In this document: in pieces, positions 32,401-44,160 of the stretch
Layout of the letters: each line of letters opens with the position of its first letter
How positions within the stretch are numbered: the first letter of the stretch is position 1
From: Calliopsis andreniformis
Lineage: Eukaryota; Arthropoda; Insecta; Hymenoptera; Andrenidae
Length of the DNA: 64,000 bases
Reading direction: 5' to 3'
Assembly: GCF_051401765.1 (NCBI RefSeq)
Contig: NW_027480422.1
Span: 13,410,001 to 13,474,000, forward strand
The notes under the pieces: generated by a model
What the model was told of the DNA's origin: nothing
The model's input: only the letters and a program-made list of their open reading frames with translations
The model's database searches: none
Position numbers and translations under genes: made by a program

Positions 32401-34746
32401 AGCGCTCTCCGTTCGTATGACGGCTCGATGCGGAATATAAAGTCGAGTTTTGTCTAGCGACTCTAAGCGAGTCATATGACTCATCGATTCATATTCAGTG
32501 AGAAATTCACTGTATTCTCGCACGAGATTTTTGTCAAGGTCCAATTTTTTTCTCAGCCTTGTCAACGCGGAGAGAGCTATTGGGAGAGATTCTCCCAAAC
32601 ACTCGTCCGGGTTCGTTCGGCTAAAGGGCAGACGGACGATGAACCTGCCCGTCGCGTCTCGCGCGACTGTGTTTGCGAAGTAAGCCTCGCATTCTTCCTC
32701 GGCCTTGGTGTTTACCAACTTCGAGGGAATCTCCTCTATTTCCCAAAACTTCCGTATTGCTTTATCAAGCGATTCGAGGATGTTGCAATGCAGCGTCCTC
32801 ACGGGGTTTGGTTCAGAGGTTGCTGCGCCGACCGGTCCAGACAAAACCCAGCCCAAAGCGGTTTCCTGAACGATCGGTCCTTTGTTGCTTATCCGACGAA
32901 GTCCTTGTCGAATAAGACTGGCGTAGACCTCTGCACCGATCAGTACCTCGATGGGGCGATCCGATGCGGGGTCTGGGACCGCTAACGCCAGCCCACGCAG
33001 CACGGTGCATGCCGGTACGCGAACTGACGGCGGGACATAGGAGGTGATTCTCGACACGATGTATGCACTGGTGCGGAACGCCTCTGCAGTGTTACTCGTC
33101 GAGGTGAACTCCATGTCCACGCTGTGCGAAATGGTTTGAGTCAATCCGCCCCCCAAACCCAATACAGTGGCCGGGGTTTTCCTTCTCGCTAGTCTTAGAT
33201 CATTTGCTAAGCTAGCGGAAATGAACGAAGCTTCTGACCCTTGGTCAATGAGTGCACGCGCTATACGCGACGTGCCTCCCTTGCCATGAACGCGCACATT
33301 CGCTGTTGCCAGAAACACAGCTCTGGTACCGCTCTCTGTCGCACTACAGTGAGACGTCACCGCGGCCTTTGACGTAGAAGCACGAGGTTCCGTGTTTACG
33401 TTTGCAGGACTGCGTGCAGGAACGTTGTTGCGTCCCGCTTCCCGCTTGCCCTGCTGTGGCTTATTCGTCGAACGACGACTGCCAGTACCAGATTTTCTTG
33501 CTTCAAAGTGCAGGAGTGCATGATGCCTTCCGTTGCACTTGACGCAGGCTGCGCTTTGTGGACAGTGCGTAACTGTGTGAGTGGAAGCCAAGCAGTTTAG
33601 ACAACACTGGTTGACTTTAATATATTGGAAGCGTTGTTCTGGTGTAAACGACTTGAACTTTTTGCACGAAGTAACTTCGTGCGCTTGTTCACAGAACACA
33701 CATCCATGAGACGTAGTGGGAATGTTCTCGACGACAGCATTATGTTGTCGTATGCGAGGTTTTGATGTGAGGTCACCCGTTTTCTTGTGTAGCGGGTTAA
33801 TCAACACATGCAACCTGTGCTCTTGCTCCCTGAGAAAGTCCAACATCTCATTAAATGAGGGGACTTCTGAGTTGAGCTTTTGCGTGCCCTCCCACTCCCA
33901 TTCTAGGGATTGGTCCAATTTAGATTTGATCAGGATGACCAACACGTCGCTGTAGTGCTCTACCTTGCGCCCCAGCTTCTGGAGCGCGGCGAGCGTTTGT
34001 TTCCAGCCGACGGTGACCTGTTGCAGGCTTTCTATGTCGCCCGTCCTGATCGGCTTCAGCTTCGTGAATGTTGCGAGTAGCTGAAGCACCATACGACGTG
34101 GATTCCCGAATTGTTCGGTTAGGGTATCCCACGCCGGCTTGAAATTACGATCCGCAATTTCAAGCGTGGCAATCGATGCGAGTGCCTCTCCTTCCAAGCA
34201 GCCGTTCAGATATTGCAAACGTTGTGCATCTGATAACCGTTGATCTTTTATTATGCTTGCGGTAAACAGATCCGCAAAGTGACACCACTTTCGCGGATCT
34301 CCGCTAAATCTCGGTAAGTTCTGCTTGGGAAGCTCAAGCGTACTAGGCTGGCCTGTTGCTCCGGCACCCGCGGTATTCCCGGGGTTACCGAATCCAGCCG
34401 ATCCCTTTTCCTGTATGAGGGTGTCCAATTCCGTCATCAGGAAGTCCTGAGCTTCATGGAACGCATCTTCTGCATCATCCATCGTACTCTCGCAGAAGAA
34501 GGGTATGACCTTCCGTTTGCTGTCAGGGACTTCCTTTTTGAGCTGTTTAACTCGCTCTTGGATGTCCCTCCAAACGTCAGTCACATATTCCAACTTCTGC
34601 TTGAGGAGAGAGATGGTGTAATTATTTCGCCCCTTTTTCTTCAGATTAGTCACGAGTCGGGTCATTCCCCGAATTCGTGACTGAATATCCTCCATCTCAA
34701 CCTCCAGGGCAGGAAGAGTCATCTGCTCCTTGGTAGGGTTCGACAT
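29431..34746 (-). CDS. gag-pol: BEL/Pao Gag-Pol polyprotein (1,771 aa)
   Basis: A single uninterrupted frame. Residues about 5-115 are coiled-coil-like. About 139-290 is the BEL Gag capsid region, with LPRFSGDPRKW. Zinc knuckles follow at Cys349-Cys361 (CX2CX3HX4C) and Cys382-Cys395 (CX2CX4HX4C), then a third cysteine/histidine cluster from Cys401. The aspartic protease carries ALIDQGS (Asp501). Reverse transcriptase spans about 780-940, with Asp833 in VADIEKMF and the YVDD motif (Asp911, Asp912). RNase H has Asp1089, Glu1133, Asp1163 and Asp1209. Integrase has an HHCC zinc site (His1393, His1398, Cys1428, Cys1431) and DDE residues Asp1463, Asp1529 and Glu1580, followed by the C-terminal BEL domain to about 1755. 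All catalytic residues are present and the length is normal for the family. It makes cDNA from the element RNA and inserts it. Confidence 0.97.
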   Translation of the reverse strand: MSNPTKEQMTLPALEVEMEDIQSRIRGMTRLVTNLKKKGRNNYTISLLKQKLEYVTDVWRDIQERVKQLKKEVPDSKRKVIPFFCESTMDDAEDAFHEAQDFLMTELDTLIQEKGSAGFGNPGNTAGAGATGQPSTLELPKQNLPRFSGDPRKWCHFADLFTASIIKDQRLSDAQRLQYLNGCLEGEALASIATLEIADRNFKPAWDTLTEQFGNPRRMVLQLLATFTKLKPIRTGDIESLQQVTVGWKQTLAALQKLGRKVEHYSDVLVILIKSKLDQSLEWEWEGTQKLNSEVPSFNEMLDFLREQEHRLHVLINPLHKKTGDLTSKPRIRQHNAVVENIPTTSHGCVFCEQAHEVTSCKKFKSFTPEQRFQYIKVNQCCLNCLASTHTVTHCPQSAACVKCNGRHHALLHFEARKSGTGSRRSTNKPQQGKREAGRNNVPARSPANVNTEPRASTSKAAVTSHCSATESGTRAVFLATANVRVHGKGGTSRIARALIDQGSEASFISASLANDLRLARRKTPATVLGLGGGLTQTISHSVDMEFTSTSNTAEAFRTSAYIVSRITSYVPPSVRVPACTVLRGLALAVPDPASDRPIEVLIGAEVYASLIRQGLRRISNKGPIVQETALGWVLSGPVGAATSEPNPVRTLHCNILESLDKAIRKFWEIEEIPSKLVNTKAEEECEAYFANTVARDATGRFIVRLPFSRTNPDECLGESLPIALSALTRLRKKLDLDKNLVREYSEFLTEYESMSHMTRLESLDKTRLYIPHRAVIRTESATTKLRVVFNASSRTAGGHSLNDILHVGPKLQNDITSVLTRWRLYEYVLVADIEKMFRQILVAPEDRRFQSIVWRTPETERTIAFELNTVTYGTACAPYLSMRTLIELQKQDGDRYPLAAPILEKDVYVDDVFMGAPDKPLLEQIRKQTCELLQRGGFNLRKWAGNSSDLLRNIPQSSHSHAVNLNLFDDSELKVLGLRWIPSGDFFYFNLQRFQPSATPITKRTLFSEIAKLYDPLGWLSPIVIRAKILMQSQWLEKIQWDEHVSAETLKMWNTFCADWTRLNNWRLPRWIRYGADTISVELHGFCDASLAAYSAVTYLRVTTTDNGVFTSLLMAKTRVAPIKTQSIPILELNGAVLLAELILHVTNSLAIKTDRVVCWTDSTIALAWLKKHPSTWKVVVANRVSKVQTSLPNAEWRYVPTRSNPADLNSRGMDAADFLQSELWMFGPTWLKETEARWPALPASVETDEGKRIAHAHVATPKPEWNFLYRFQSWRKLLRVTAYCLRWRRPSRVKQRSNAGQIIEASEMRNAAERLARHIQGSHFAEEYRCLKNHRSIPVKSPLKSLNPFLDDKDVIRVGGRLENAMLAWETKHPIILPKHYVSTLIIRQCHVDTLHGGLQLTLHTVRQNYWILGCRNAAKTVVNKCMRCVRWRGNTSTQIMQHLTPERCRPSRAFDNCGVDYAGPYRVRDSAGRGKTAHKAYIAVFVCYATKAVHIELVHNYTTSAFLAALDRFVARRGIPSCIFSDNGTNFVGADRELQQHCRAVFSAADTHNKCGAMGIQWRFNPPSAPHFGGMQEAGVKSVKHHLKRTLGEFTPTGEEMQTLLCKIEASLNSRPIAPLSDDPDDYASLTPGHFLTGGPLNAIPLQSVENEKLSRLSRWRAIQKFHEQLWRHWTRDYLTHLQNRYKWRTTQLQLQPGDLVLVQNPLLPPNQWEMGRIEEVFPGKDGNVRVVKVRTAKSTYTRPITRMCRLPVDEPDSTTVAEVEQVK

Positions 34747-34825
34747 GGCGATATAATTCGAGAGGTAAACTCTGCTCGAATGTCAACCTGAAGTGAACGC
34801 TTCTTTCACCCTTTCTCAACCTTTC
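34747..34825 (-). other. Short 5' leader of the BEL/Pao element
   Basis: There are only about 80 bases between the primer site and the pol start codon. The sequence is rich in CTTTC-type runs on the plus strand. No motif is recognised. Confidence 0.5.
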
Positions 34826-34844
34826 AATCCTGCTCGAAGGACCT
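34826..34844 (-). other. Primer-binding site, tRNA-Tyr type
   Basis: The plus-strand sequence aatcctgctcgaaggacct matches the 3' end of an insect tRNA-Tyr, with its CCA, at 17 of 19 bases; one mismatch is at the very last base. It lies two bases inside the 5' LTR. The tRNA was recalled, not searched, so identity is probable and not proven. Confidence 0.7.
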
Positions 34845-34846
34845 TA

Positions 34847-36225
34847 TGTTAGAATCGCTTAAAGGAAGTGATCTAACTGGGGTCCGGACAAGGTGAGAAT
34901 GAGGGTACAGAAAGAAACAAATACTCGATCAAATTTAAGTCGGCCCTTAAAAGGGCTTAAGTACGACGTTTATTATATTTTTCTTTGTCTTTGGGGGCTG
35001 GGGGTGGTTGAGGTCCTCGGCGGCTCCTTTGGTGGTCGGCGGTGAATCCGAGGGCCTTGTTTTTGGACGCCGGTCAGCGACGTTGGCGTCTGAAACGAAA
35101 ATAGCGGCAGAACCGCGACGGTAAGCGAGAGCGTAAGTCAAGCTATACCAAATAGTATCGACTCCTGGCTGTGACAACAAGCCTGTATGGAGGGGATAGC
35201 AATACCTTGCTTGTAACGCAAAGGTAAAGCAGTGGACTGTGTGATCGACTTTCCTTTAAAATTAAAGGGATCGTCGACCTGCAAGTGCGTAGAGATGAGA
35301 AACCTCTTCTCCACGTCTTATGCACCTTTTAAAGAGGTGCACGTCGGTTGAATCTCTGCGAGAGCAGAGGTTCGCGAGCGTTGAAATGCACTGTCCCTAG
35401 CTGGTGCTAGGCTCAGAGGCAGGTGACGGCCAGAGACTCCACTACACCGTTCACCTCGCCGTGTGCATCTATTCGTCACACGGGGGTTGCTTCTAAACGG
35501 TTAGTGAGGCGCGAGTAACGTAGAGGTGATAGGCACTTACGTTTACTCTGTCTGGATTTGCCCGTCAAACAAGGCTACTGAGCAGTGGGTTCGGTGCTCT
35601 TCCGACGATATGCAAACTCAGAGAATCGTGAAAATCACCGATTCCAAGAGTGTGTTCAATCGTTTTTTTTGCAATCTCTTTTTTGCAAGCTGATTCGTCT
35701 GTCGCACGTATAATACGTGTTGATCGAACAGACGAATAGACTAAGCCGCAAGAGAAGATCGTTCGGTCAGTGAGGATTCTGCTCTTCGAGTACTTCGAGC
35801 TTGTTGGAGAAACCAAGAAGCTCTGTTTGAAGTAACCTCGAAATGGCTGTACTTCTACTGATCGAACCGTTACCTGTCAAAGACTGGCACAAGACTGACT
35901 GCGAGAGTTGCGCGTGTCTCCGCGAAAGCGCGGAATACGCTCGTTAGCCGCCACGCGGCGCTCGCTAATCAAACTGTGTCCTTTTCTAATCTTCGACAAC
36001 TTTCTCTCTCTTTCCTTCAGGCTCGAACAGCTGACACAGGTCGTTCACCTGTTCGAGTTTAACTGTAATTTTCTAAAAACGAGTCCTTCGTCAAATTCAC
36101 CGTGTTTGTTATTAGTGACACTGAATCCCCAACCGAAGGCGACCTTCGGTTGGGCACGTCGATCAACATACAACGGCTTTTCGTAACGAAATAGAGTTCT
36201 CAATATATTAACTCTTTTTTAAACA
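34847..36225 (-). repeat. 5' LTR of the BEL/Pao element
   Basis: This 1,379-bp LTR is identical to 27013-28391 except for one base that I found (c at 35171 against g at 27337). It would carry the promoter for Gag-Pol. It holds the same hairpins (35693-35737, 36128-36154) and AATAAA on the minus strand at 34969-34974. A TATA-like stretch near its upstream edge (about 36202-36210) is too weak to call. Confidence 0.95.
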
Positions 36226-36230
36226 TCTAT
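36226..36230. repeat. Target-site duplication of the BEL/Pao element (right copy)
   Basis: The bases tctat match 27008-27012. Satellite sequence continues with gttccgggtaacc in phase. Confidence 0.9.
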
Positions 36231-38339
36231 GTTCCGGGTAACCTAGGCTTCATTCTAGGGCGTTGCTCCACCAGATCGAATAGCTAGGGACTTAGAATTC
36301 AACGCCAGAAGAATAAAATACAACATGGGTACCACAGTTTTTCCATCGTACAAAATGTATAATTGCAAGCAGTGCGAAAGTAATGGGCATTTCTACGTTC
36401 CGTGCAACCTAGGCTTCACTCTAGGGCGTTGGTCCACCAGGTCGAATAGTTAGGGCCTTAGAAAACAACTCCAGACGCATAAAATACAATAAAAATGCAA
36501 CAGTTTTTCCATCGTATAACATGAATAACTGCAACCAGTGTGAGAGTACTGGTCATTTTTATGTTCCCGGTAACCTAGGCTTCACTCTAGGGCGTTGCTC
36601 CACCACATCGAATAGCTACGGCCTTAGAAGTCAACGCCATAACTATAAAAAACAATATAAATACAACAGTTCTTCCATTGTATAAAATGAATAATTGCAA
36701 CCAGAGTGAAGGTGATGGTCATTTCTACGCCCCGGGCAACCTAGGCTTCACTCTAGGGCGTTGCTCCACCAGATCGAATAGCTAGGGACTTAGAAGTCAA
36801 CGCTAGAAGCATAAAATAAAAGCAAAATACAACAGTTTTTCCATCGTATAAAACGAATAATTCCAACCAGTATGAAAGCTATGGTCATTTATACGTTCCG
36901 GGCAACCTAGGTTTCACTCTAGGGCATTGTCCGACCAGATCGAATAGTTAGGGCCTAAGAAGTCAACGCCAGAAGCATAAAATACAATATAAATGCAACA
37001 GCTCTTCCATCGTATATAATGTATATTTGCAAACAGTGTGAAAGTAAAGGTCATTTCTACGTACCGGGCAACCTAGGCTTCGCTGTAGGGCGCTGCTCCG
37101 CCAGATCGAATAGCTAGGGACTTAGAAGTCAACCCTAGAAGCATAAAATACAATAAAAATGCAACAGTTTTTCCATCGTATAACAGGAAAGCGGCAACCA
37201 GTGTGAAAGTACTGGTCATTTCTATGTTCCGGGTAACCTAGGCTTCATTCTAAGGCGTTGCTCCACCAGATCGAATAGCTAGGGACTTAGAATTCAACGC
37301 CAGAAGAATAAAATACAACATGGGTACCACAGTTTTTCCATCGTATAAAATGTATAATTGCAAGCAGTGTGAAGGTAATGGTCATTTCCATGTTACGGGC
37401 AACCTAGGCTTCACTCTAGAGCGTTCCTCCTCCAGACCGAATAGTTAGGTCCTTAGATGTCAACGCCCGAAGCATAAAATACAAAATAAATAGAACAGCT
37501 TTTCCATTGTATAAAACGAATAATTGCAACCAGTGTGAAAGTTATGGGCATTTCTACTCTCCGGGCAACCTAGGCTTAACTCCAGGGCGTTGCTCCTCCA
37601 GATCGAATAGCTAGGGACTTTGAATACAACGCAAGAAGCATAAAATACAATAAAAATGCAACAGTTTTTCCATAGTGTATCAGGAATAATTGCAACCAAC
37701 GTGAAAGTACAGGTCATTTCTACGTTCCGGGTAACGTAGGCTTCGCTCTAGGGACTTGCTCCACCAGATCGAATAGCTAGGGACTTAGAAGTCAGCCCCA
37801 GAAACATAAAATACAATAAAAATACAACAGTTTTTCCATCGTATAAAATGTATAATTGCAAGGACTGTGAGGGCAATGGTCATTTCTACGTTCCGGGCAA
37901 CCTAGGCTTCACTCTAGATTGTTGCTTCACCAGATCGAATAGTTAGGGCCTTAGATGTCAACGCCCGAAGCATAAAATACAAAATAAATAGAACAGTTTT
38001 TCCATTGTATAAAACGAATAATTGCAACCAGTGTGAAAGTTATGGTCATTTCTACGTCCCGGGCAACCTAATCTTAACTGTAGGGCGTTGCTCCACCAGA
38101 TCGCATAGTTAGGGACATAGAATTTAACGCCAGAAGCATAAAATAAAATAAAAATGCAACAGTTTTTCCATAGTATAACAGGAATAATTGCAACCAATGT
38201 GAAAGTACAGGTCATTTCTACGTTCCGGCCAACCTAGGCTTCGCTCTAGGGACTTGCTCCACCAGATCGAATAGCTAGGGACTTAGAAGTCAACGCCAGA
38301 GGCATAAAATACAATAAAAATGCAACGGTTTTTCCATCG

Positions 38340-41300
38340 TATAACATGAATAACTGCAACCAGTGTGAAAGTACTGGTCATTTGTATGTTCCCGGTAACC
38401 TAGGCTTCACTCTAGGGCGTTGCTCTACCACATCGAATAGCTACGGCCTTAGAAGTCAACGCCATAACTATAAAAAACAATATAAATACAACAGATCTTC
38501 CATTGTATAAAATGAATAATTGCAACCAGAGTGAAGGTGATGGTCATTCCTACGTCCCGGACAACCTAGGCTTCACTCTAGGGCGTTGCTCCACCAGATC
38601 GAATAGCTAGGGACTTAGAAGTCAACGCTAGAAGCATAAAATAAAAGAAAAATACAACAGTTTTTCCATCGTATAAAACGAATAATTGCAACCAGTATGA
38701 AAGCTATGATCATTTATACGTTCCGGGCAACCTAGGCTTCACTCTAGGGCATTGTCCGACCAGATCGAATAGTTAGGGCCTAAGAAGTCAACGCCAGAAG
38801 CATAAAATACAATATAAATACAACAGCTCTTCCATCGTATATAATGTATATTTGCAAACAGTGTGAAAGTAAAGGTCATTTCTACGTACCGGGCAACCTA
38901 GGTTTCGCTGTAGGGCGCTGCTCCGCCAGATCGAATTGCTAGGGACTTAGAAGACAACCCCAGAAGCATAAAATACAATAAAAATGCAACAGTTTTTCCA
39001 TCGTATAACAGGAAATCTGCAACCAGTGTGAAAGTACTGGTCATTTCTATGTTCCGGGTAACCTAGGCTTCATTCTAGGGCGTTGCTCCACCAGATCGAA
39101 TAGCTAGGGACTTAGAATTCAACGCCAGAAAAATAAAATACAACATGCGTACCACAGTTTTTCCATCGTACAAAATGTATAATTGCAAGCAGTGTGAAGG
39201 TAATGGTCATTTCCACGTTAAGGGCAACCTCGGCTTCACTCTAGAGCGTTCCTCCTCCAGACCGAATAGTTAGGGCCTTAGATGTCAACGCCCGAAGCAT
39301 AAAATACAAAATAAATAGAACAGCTTTTCCATTGTATAAAACGAATAATTGCAACCAGTGTGAAAGTTATGGTCATTTCTACTCTCCGGGCAACCTAGGC
39401 TTAACTCCAGGGCGTTGCTCCTCCAGATCGAATAGCTAGGGACTTTGAATACAACGCAAGAAGCATAAAATACAATAAAAATGCAACAGTTTTTCCATAG
39501 TATAACAGGAATAATTGCAACCAATGTGAACGTACAGGTCATTTCTACGTTCCGGGTAACCTAGGCTTCGCTCTAGGGACTTGCTCCACCAGACCGAATA
39601 GCTAGGGACTTAGAAGTCAACGCCAGAGGCATAAAATACAATAAAAATGCAACAGCTCTTCCATCGTAAAGAATGTATATTTGCAAACAGTGTGAAAGTA
39701 AAGGTCATTTCTACGTACCGGGCAACCTAGGTTTCGCTGTAGGGCGCTGCTCCGCCAGATCGAATAGCTAGGGACTTAGAAGTCAACCCCAGAAGCATAA
39801 AATACAATAAAAATGCAACAGTTTTTCCATCGTATAAAATGGATAATTGCAAGGACTGTGAAGGCAATGGTCATTTCTACGTTCCGGGCAACCTAGGCTT
39901 CACTCTAGAGCGTTGCTTCACCAGATCGAATAGTTAGGGCCTTAGGTGTCACCGCCCGAAGCATAAAATACAAAATAAATAGAACAGTTTTTCCACTGTA
40001 TAAAACGAATAATTGCAACCAGTGTGAAAGTTATGGTCATTTCTACGTTCCGGGCAACCTAGGCTTAACTGTAGGGCGTTGCTCCACCAGATCGCATAGT
40101 TAGGGACATAGAATTTAACGCCAGAAGCATAAAATACAATAAAAATGCAACAGTTTTTCCATAGTATAACAGGAATAATTGCAACCAATATGAAAGTACA
40201 GGTCATTTCTACGTTCCGGCCAACCTAGGCTTCGCTCTAGGGACTTGCTCCACCAGATCGAATAGCTAGGGACTTAGAAGTCAACGCCAGAGGCATAAAA
40301 TACAATAAAAATGCAACAGTTTTTCCATCGTATAACATGAATAACTGCAACCAGTGTGAAAGTACTGGTCATTTTTATGTTCCCGGTAACCTAGGCTTCA
40401 CTCTAGGGCGTTGCTCCACCACATCGAATAGCTACGGCCTTAGAAGTCAACGCCATAACTATAAAAAACAATATAGATACAACAGTTCTTCCATTGTATA
40501 AAATGAGTAATTGCAACCAGAGTGAAGGTGATGGTCATTTCTACGTCCCGGGCAACCTTGGCTTCACTCTAGGGCGTTGCTCCACCAGATCGAATAGCTA
40601 GGGGCTTAGAAGTCAACGCTAGAAGCATAAAATAAAAGAAAAATACAACAGTTTTTCCATCGTATAAAACGAATAATTGCAACCAGTATGAAAGCTATGG
40701 TCATTTATACGTTCCGGGCAACCTAGGCTTCACTCTAGGGCATTGTCCGACCAGATCGAATAGTTAGGGCCTAAGAAGTCAACGCCAGAAGCATAAAATA
40801 CAATATAAATACAACAGCTCTTCCATCGTATATAATGTATATTTGCAAACAGTGTGAAAGTAAAGGTCATTTCTACGTACCGGGCAACCTAGGTTTCGCT
40901 GTAGGGCGCTGCTCCGCCAGATCGAATTGCTAGGGACTTAGAAGTCAACCCCAGAAGCATAAAATACAATAAAAATGCTACAGTTTTTCCATCGTATAAC
41001 AGGAAAGCTGCAACCAGTGTGAAAGTACTGGTCATTTCTATGTTCCGGGTAACCTAGGCTTCATTCTAGGGCGTTGCTCCACCAGATCGAATAGCTAGGG
41101 ACTTAGAATTCAACGCCAGAAGAATAAAATACAACATGGGTACCACAGTCTTTCCATCGTATAAAATGTATAATTGCAAGCAGTGTGAAGGTAATGGTCA
41201 TTTCCACGTTACGGGCAACCTAGGCTTCACTCTAGAGCGTTCCTCCTCCAGACCGAATAGTTAGGGCCTTAGATGTCAACGCCCGAAGCATAAAATACAA

Positions 41301-44160
41301 AATAAATAGAACAGCTTTTCCATTGTATAAAACGATTAATTGCAACCAGTGTGAAAGTTATGGTCATTCCTACTCTCCGGGCAACCTAGGCTTAACTCCA
41401 GGGCGTTGCTCCTCCAGATCGAATAGCTAGGGCCTTTGAATACAACGCAAGAAGCATAAAATACAATAAAAATGCAACAGTTTTTCCATCGTGTAACAGG
41501 AAAGCTGCAGCCAGTGTGAAAGTACTGGTCATTTCTATGTTCCGGGTGACCTAGGCTTCACTCTAGGGCATTGCTCCACCAGATGGAATAGCTAGGTACT
41601 TAGAATTCAACGCCAGGAGAACAAAATACAACATAAGTACAACAGTTTTTCCATCGTATAAAATGTATAATTGCAAGAAGTGTGAAGGTAATGGTCATTT
41701 CTACGTTCCGGGCAACCTAGGCTTCACTCTAGGGCGTGGCTTCACCAGATCGAATAGTTAGGGCCTTAGATGTCAACGCTCGAAGCATAAAATACAAAAT
41801 AAATAGAACAGTTTTTCCATTGTATAGAACGAATAATTGCAACCAGTGTGAAAGTTATGGTCATTTCTACGTTTCCGGTAGCCTAGGCTTAACTGTAGGA
41901 CGTTGCTCCACCAGATCGCATAGTGAGGGACTTAGAATTTAACGCCAGAAGCATAAAATGCAATAAAAATGCAACAGTTTTTCCATAGTATAACAGGAAT
42001 ACTTGCAACCAGTTTGAAAGTACAGGTCATATCTACGTTCCGGGCAACCTAGGCTTCGCTCTAGGGCCTTGCTCCACTAGATCGAATAGCTAGGGACTTA
42101 GAAGTCAACGCCAGAGGCATAAAATACAATAAAAATGCAACAGTTTTTCCACCGTATAACAGGAATAACTGCAACGAGTGTGAAAGTACTTGTCATTTCT
42201 AGGTTTCCGGTAACCTAGGTTTCACTCTGGGGCGTTGCTCCACCCGATCCAATAGCAAGGGACTTAGCATTCAGCGCTAGAAGAATAAAATACAACATAT
42301 GTACAACAGTTTTTCCATAGTATACAATGTATAATTGCAAGCAGTGTGAAGGTAATGGTCATTTCTACGTTCTGGGCAACCTAGGCTTCACTCTAGAGCG
42401 TTGCTCCACCAGATCGAATGGTTAGCGCCTTAGAAGTCAACGCCCGAAGCATAAAATACAAAATAAATAGAACAGTTTTTCCATTGTATAAAACGAATAA
42501 TTGCAACCAGAGTGAAAGTTATGGTCATTTATACGTTCCGGGCAACCTAGGCTTCACTCTAGGGCAATGTCCCACCAGATCGAGTAGCTAGGGCCTTAGA
42601 AGTCAGTGCCAGAAGCATAAAATACAATATAAATACAACAGCTTTTCCATCGTATGTAATGTATATTTGCAAACAATGTGAAAGTAAAGGTCATTTCTAC
42701 GTTCGGGGCAACCTAGGTTTCACTTTAGGGCGTTGCTCCACCAGATCGAATAGCTCGGGCCTTAGAAGCCAACGCCAGAAACACAAAATAAAATAAAAAT
42801 ACAACAGTTATTCCATCGCATAACAGGAATAATTACAACCAGTGTGAAAGTAATGGGCATTTCTACGTTCCGGGCAGCCAAGGCTTCATCCTAGGGCGTT
42901 GCTCCACCAGATCCAATAGTTAGGACCTAAGAAGTCAACGCCAGAAGCATAAAATACAAAATAAATAGAACAGTTTTTCCATTGTATAAAACGAATAATT
43001 GCAACCAGTGTGAAAGTTATGGTCATTTCTACGTTCCGGGCAACCTAGGCTTAACTGTAGGGCGTTGCTCCACCAGATCGCATAGTTAGGGACATAGAAT
43101 TTAACGCCAGAAGCATAAAATACAATAAAAATGCAACAGTTTTTCCATAGTATAACAGGAATAACTGCAACCAGTGTGAAAGTACTGGTCATTTGTATGT
43201 TCCCGGTAACCTAGGCTTCACTCTAGGGCGTTGCTCTACCACATCGAATAGCTACGGCCTTAGAAGTCAACGCCATAACTATAAAAAACAATATAAATAC
43301 AACAGTTCTTCCATTGTATAAAATGAATAATTGCAACCAGAGTGAAGGTGATGGTCATTCCTACGTCCCGGGCAACCTAGGCTTCACTCTAGGGCGTTGC
43401 TCCACCAGATCGATGAGCTAGGGACTTAGAAGTCAACGCTAGAAGCATAAAATAAAAGAAAAATACAACAGTTTTTCCATCGTATAAAACGAATAATTGC
43501 AACCAGTATGAAAGCTATGATCATTTAAACGTTCCGGGCAACCTAGGCTTCACTCTAGGGCATTGTCCGACCAGATCGAATAGTTAGGGCCTAAGAAGTC
43601 AACGCCAGAAGCGTAAAATACAATATAAATACAACAGCTCTTCCATCGTATATAATGTATATTTGCAAACAGTGTGAAAGTAAAGGTCATTTCTACGTAC
43701 CGGGCAACCTAGGTTTCGCTGTAGGGCGCTGCTCCGCCAGATCGAATTGCTAGGGACTTAGAAGACAACCCCAGAAGCATAAAATACAATAAAAATGCAA
43801 CAGTTTTTCCATCGTATAACAGGAAATCTGCAACCAGTGTGAAAGTACTGGTCATTTCTATGTTCCGGGTAACCTAGGCTTCATTCTAGGGCGTTGCTCC
43901 ACCAGATCGAATAGCTAGGGACTTAGAATTCAACGCCAGAAAAATAAAATACAACATGCGTACCACAGTTTTTCCTTCGTATAAAATGTATAATTGCAAG
44001 CAGTGTGAAGGTAATGGTCATTTCCACGTTACGGGCAACCTAGGCTTCACTCTAGAGCGTTCCTCCTCCAGACCGAATAGTTAGGGCCTTAGATGTCAAC
44101 GCCCGAAGCATAAAATACAAAATAAATAGAACAGCTTTTCCATTGTATAAAACGATTAAT
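38340..44160. repeat. 29-monomer higher-order repeat, distal copy
   Basis: Diagnostic blocks recur 4,811 bp apart (29 monomers less 3 bases): catttgtatg at 38380 and 43191, and the cgcccgaagc block at 39285 and 44096. The stretch 39285 to about 44000 matches 58529 to about 63250 at a constant offset of 19,244 bp. The right end is where variants begin to differ, around 44160-44380. Limits are approximate. Confidence 0.75.

Larger units (their letters stand above)
27013..36225 (-). mobile_element. BEL/Pao LTR retrotransposon, apparently intact
   Basis: This is a 9,213-bp element on the minus strand, with 1,379-bp LTRs at 27013-28391 and 34847-36225, each with TG...CA ends. In element order it has a Tyr-type primer site, a 1,771-codon Gag-Pol frame holding every expected domain with catalytic residues, a second 238-codon frame, a palindrome and a polypurine tract. 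The LTRs differ at one position that I could find (27337 g, 35171 c), so insertion was recent. All the parts needed for autonomous movement can be seen. The element is flanked by a 5-bp duplication in satellite array B. Confidence 0.96.

Noticed and set aside
41736..41942. 68-codon plus-strand frame, also at 56667 and 60980
   Set aside because: It is one copy of a satellite variant carried along by the long repeat unit, not a conserved gene.
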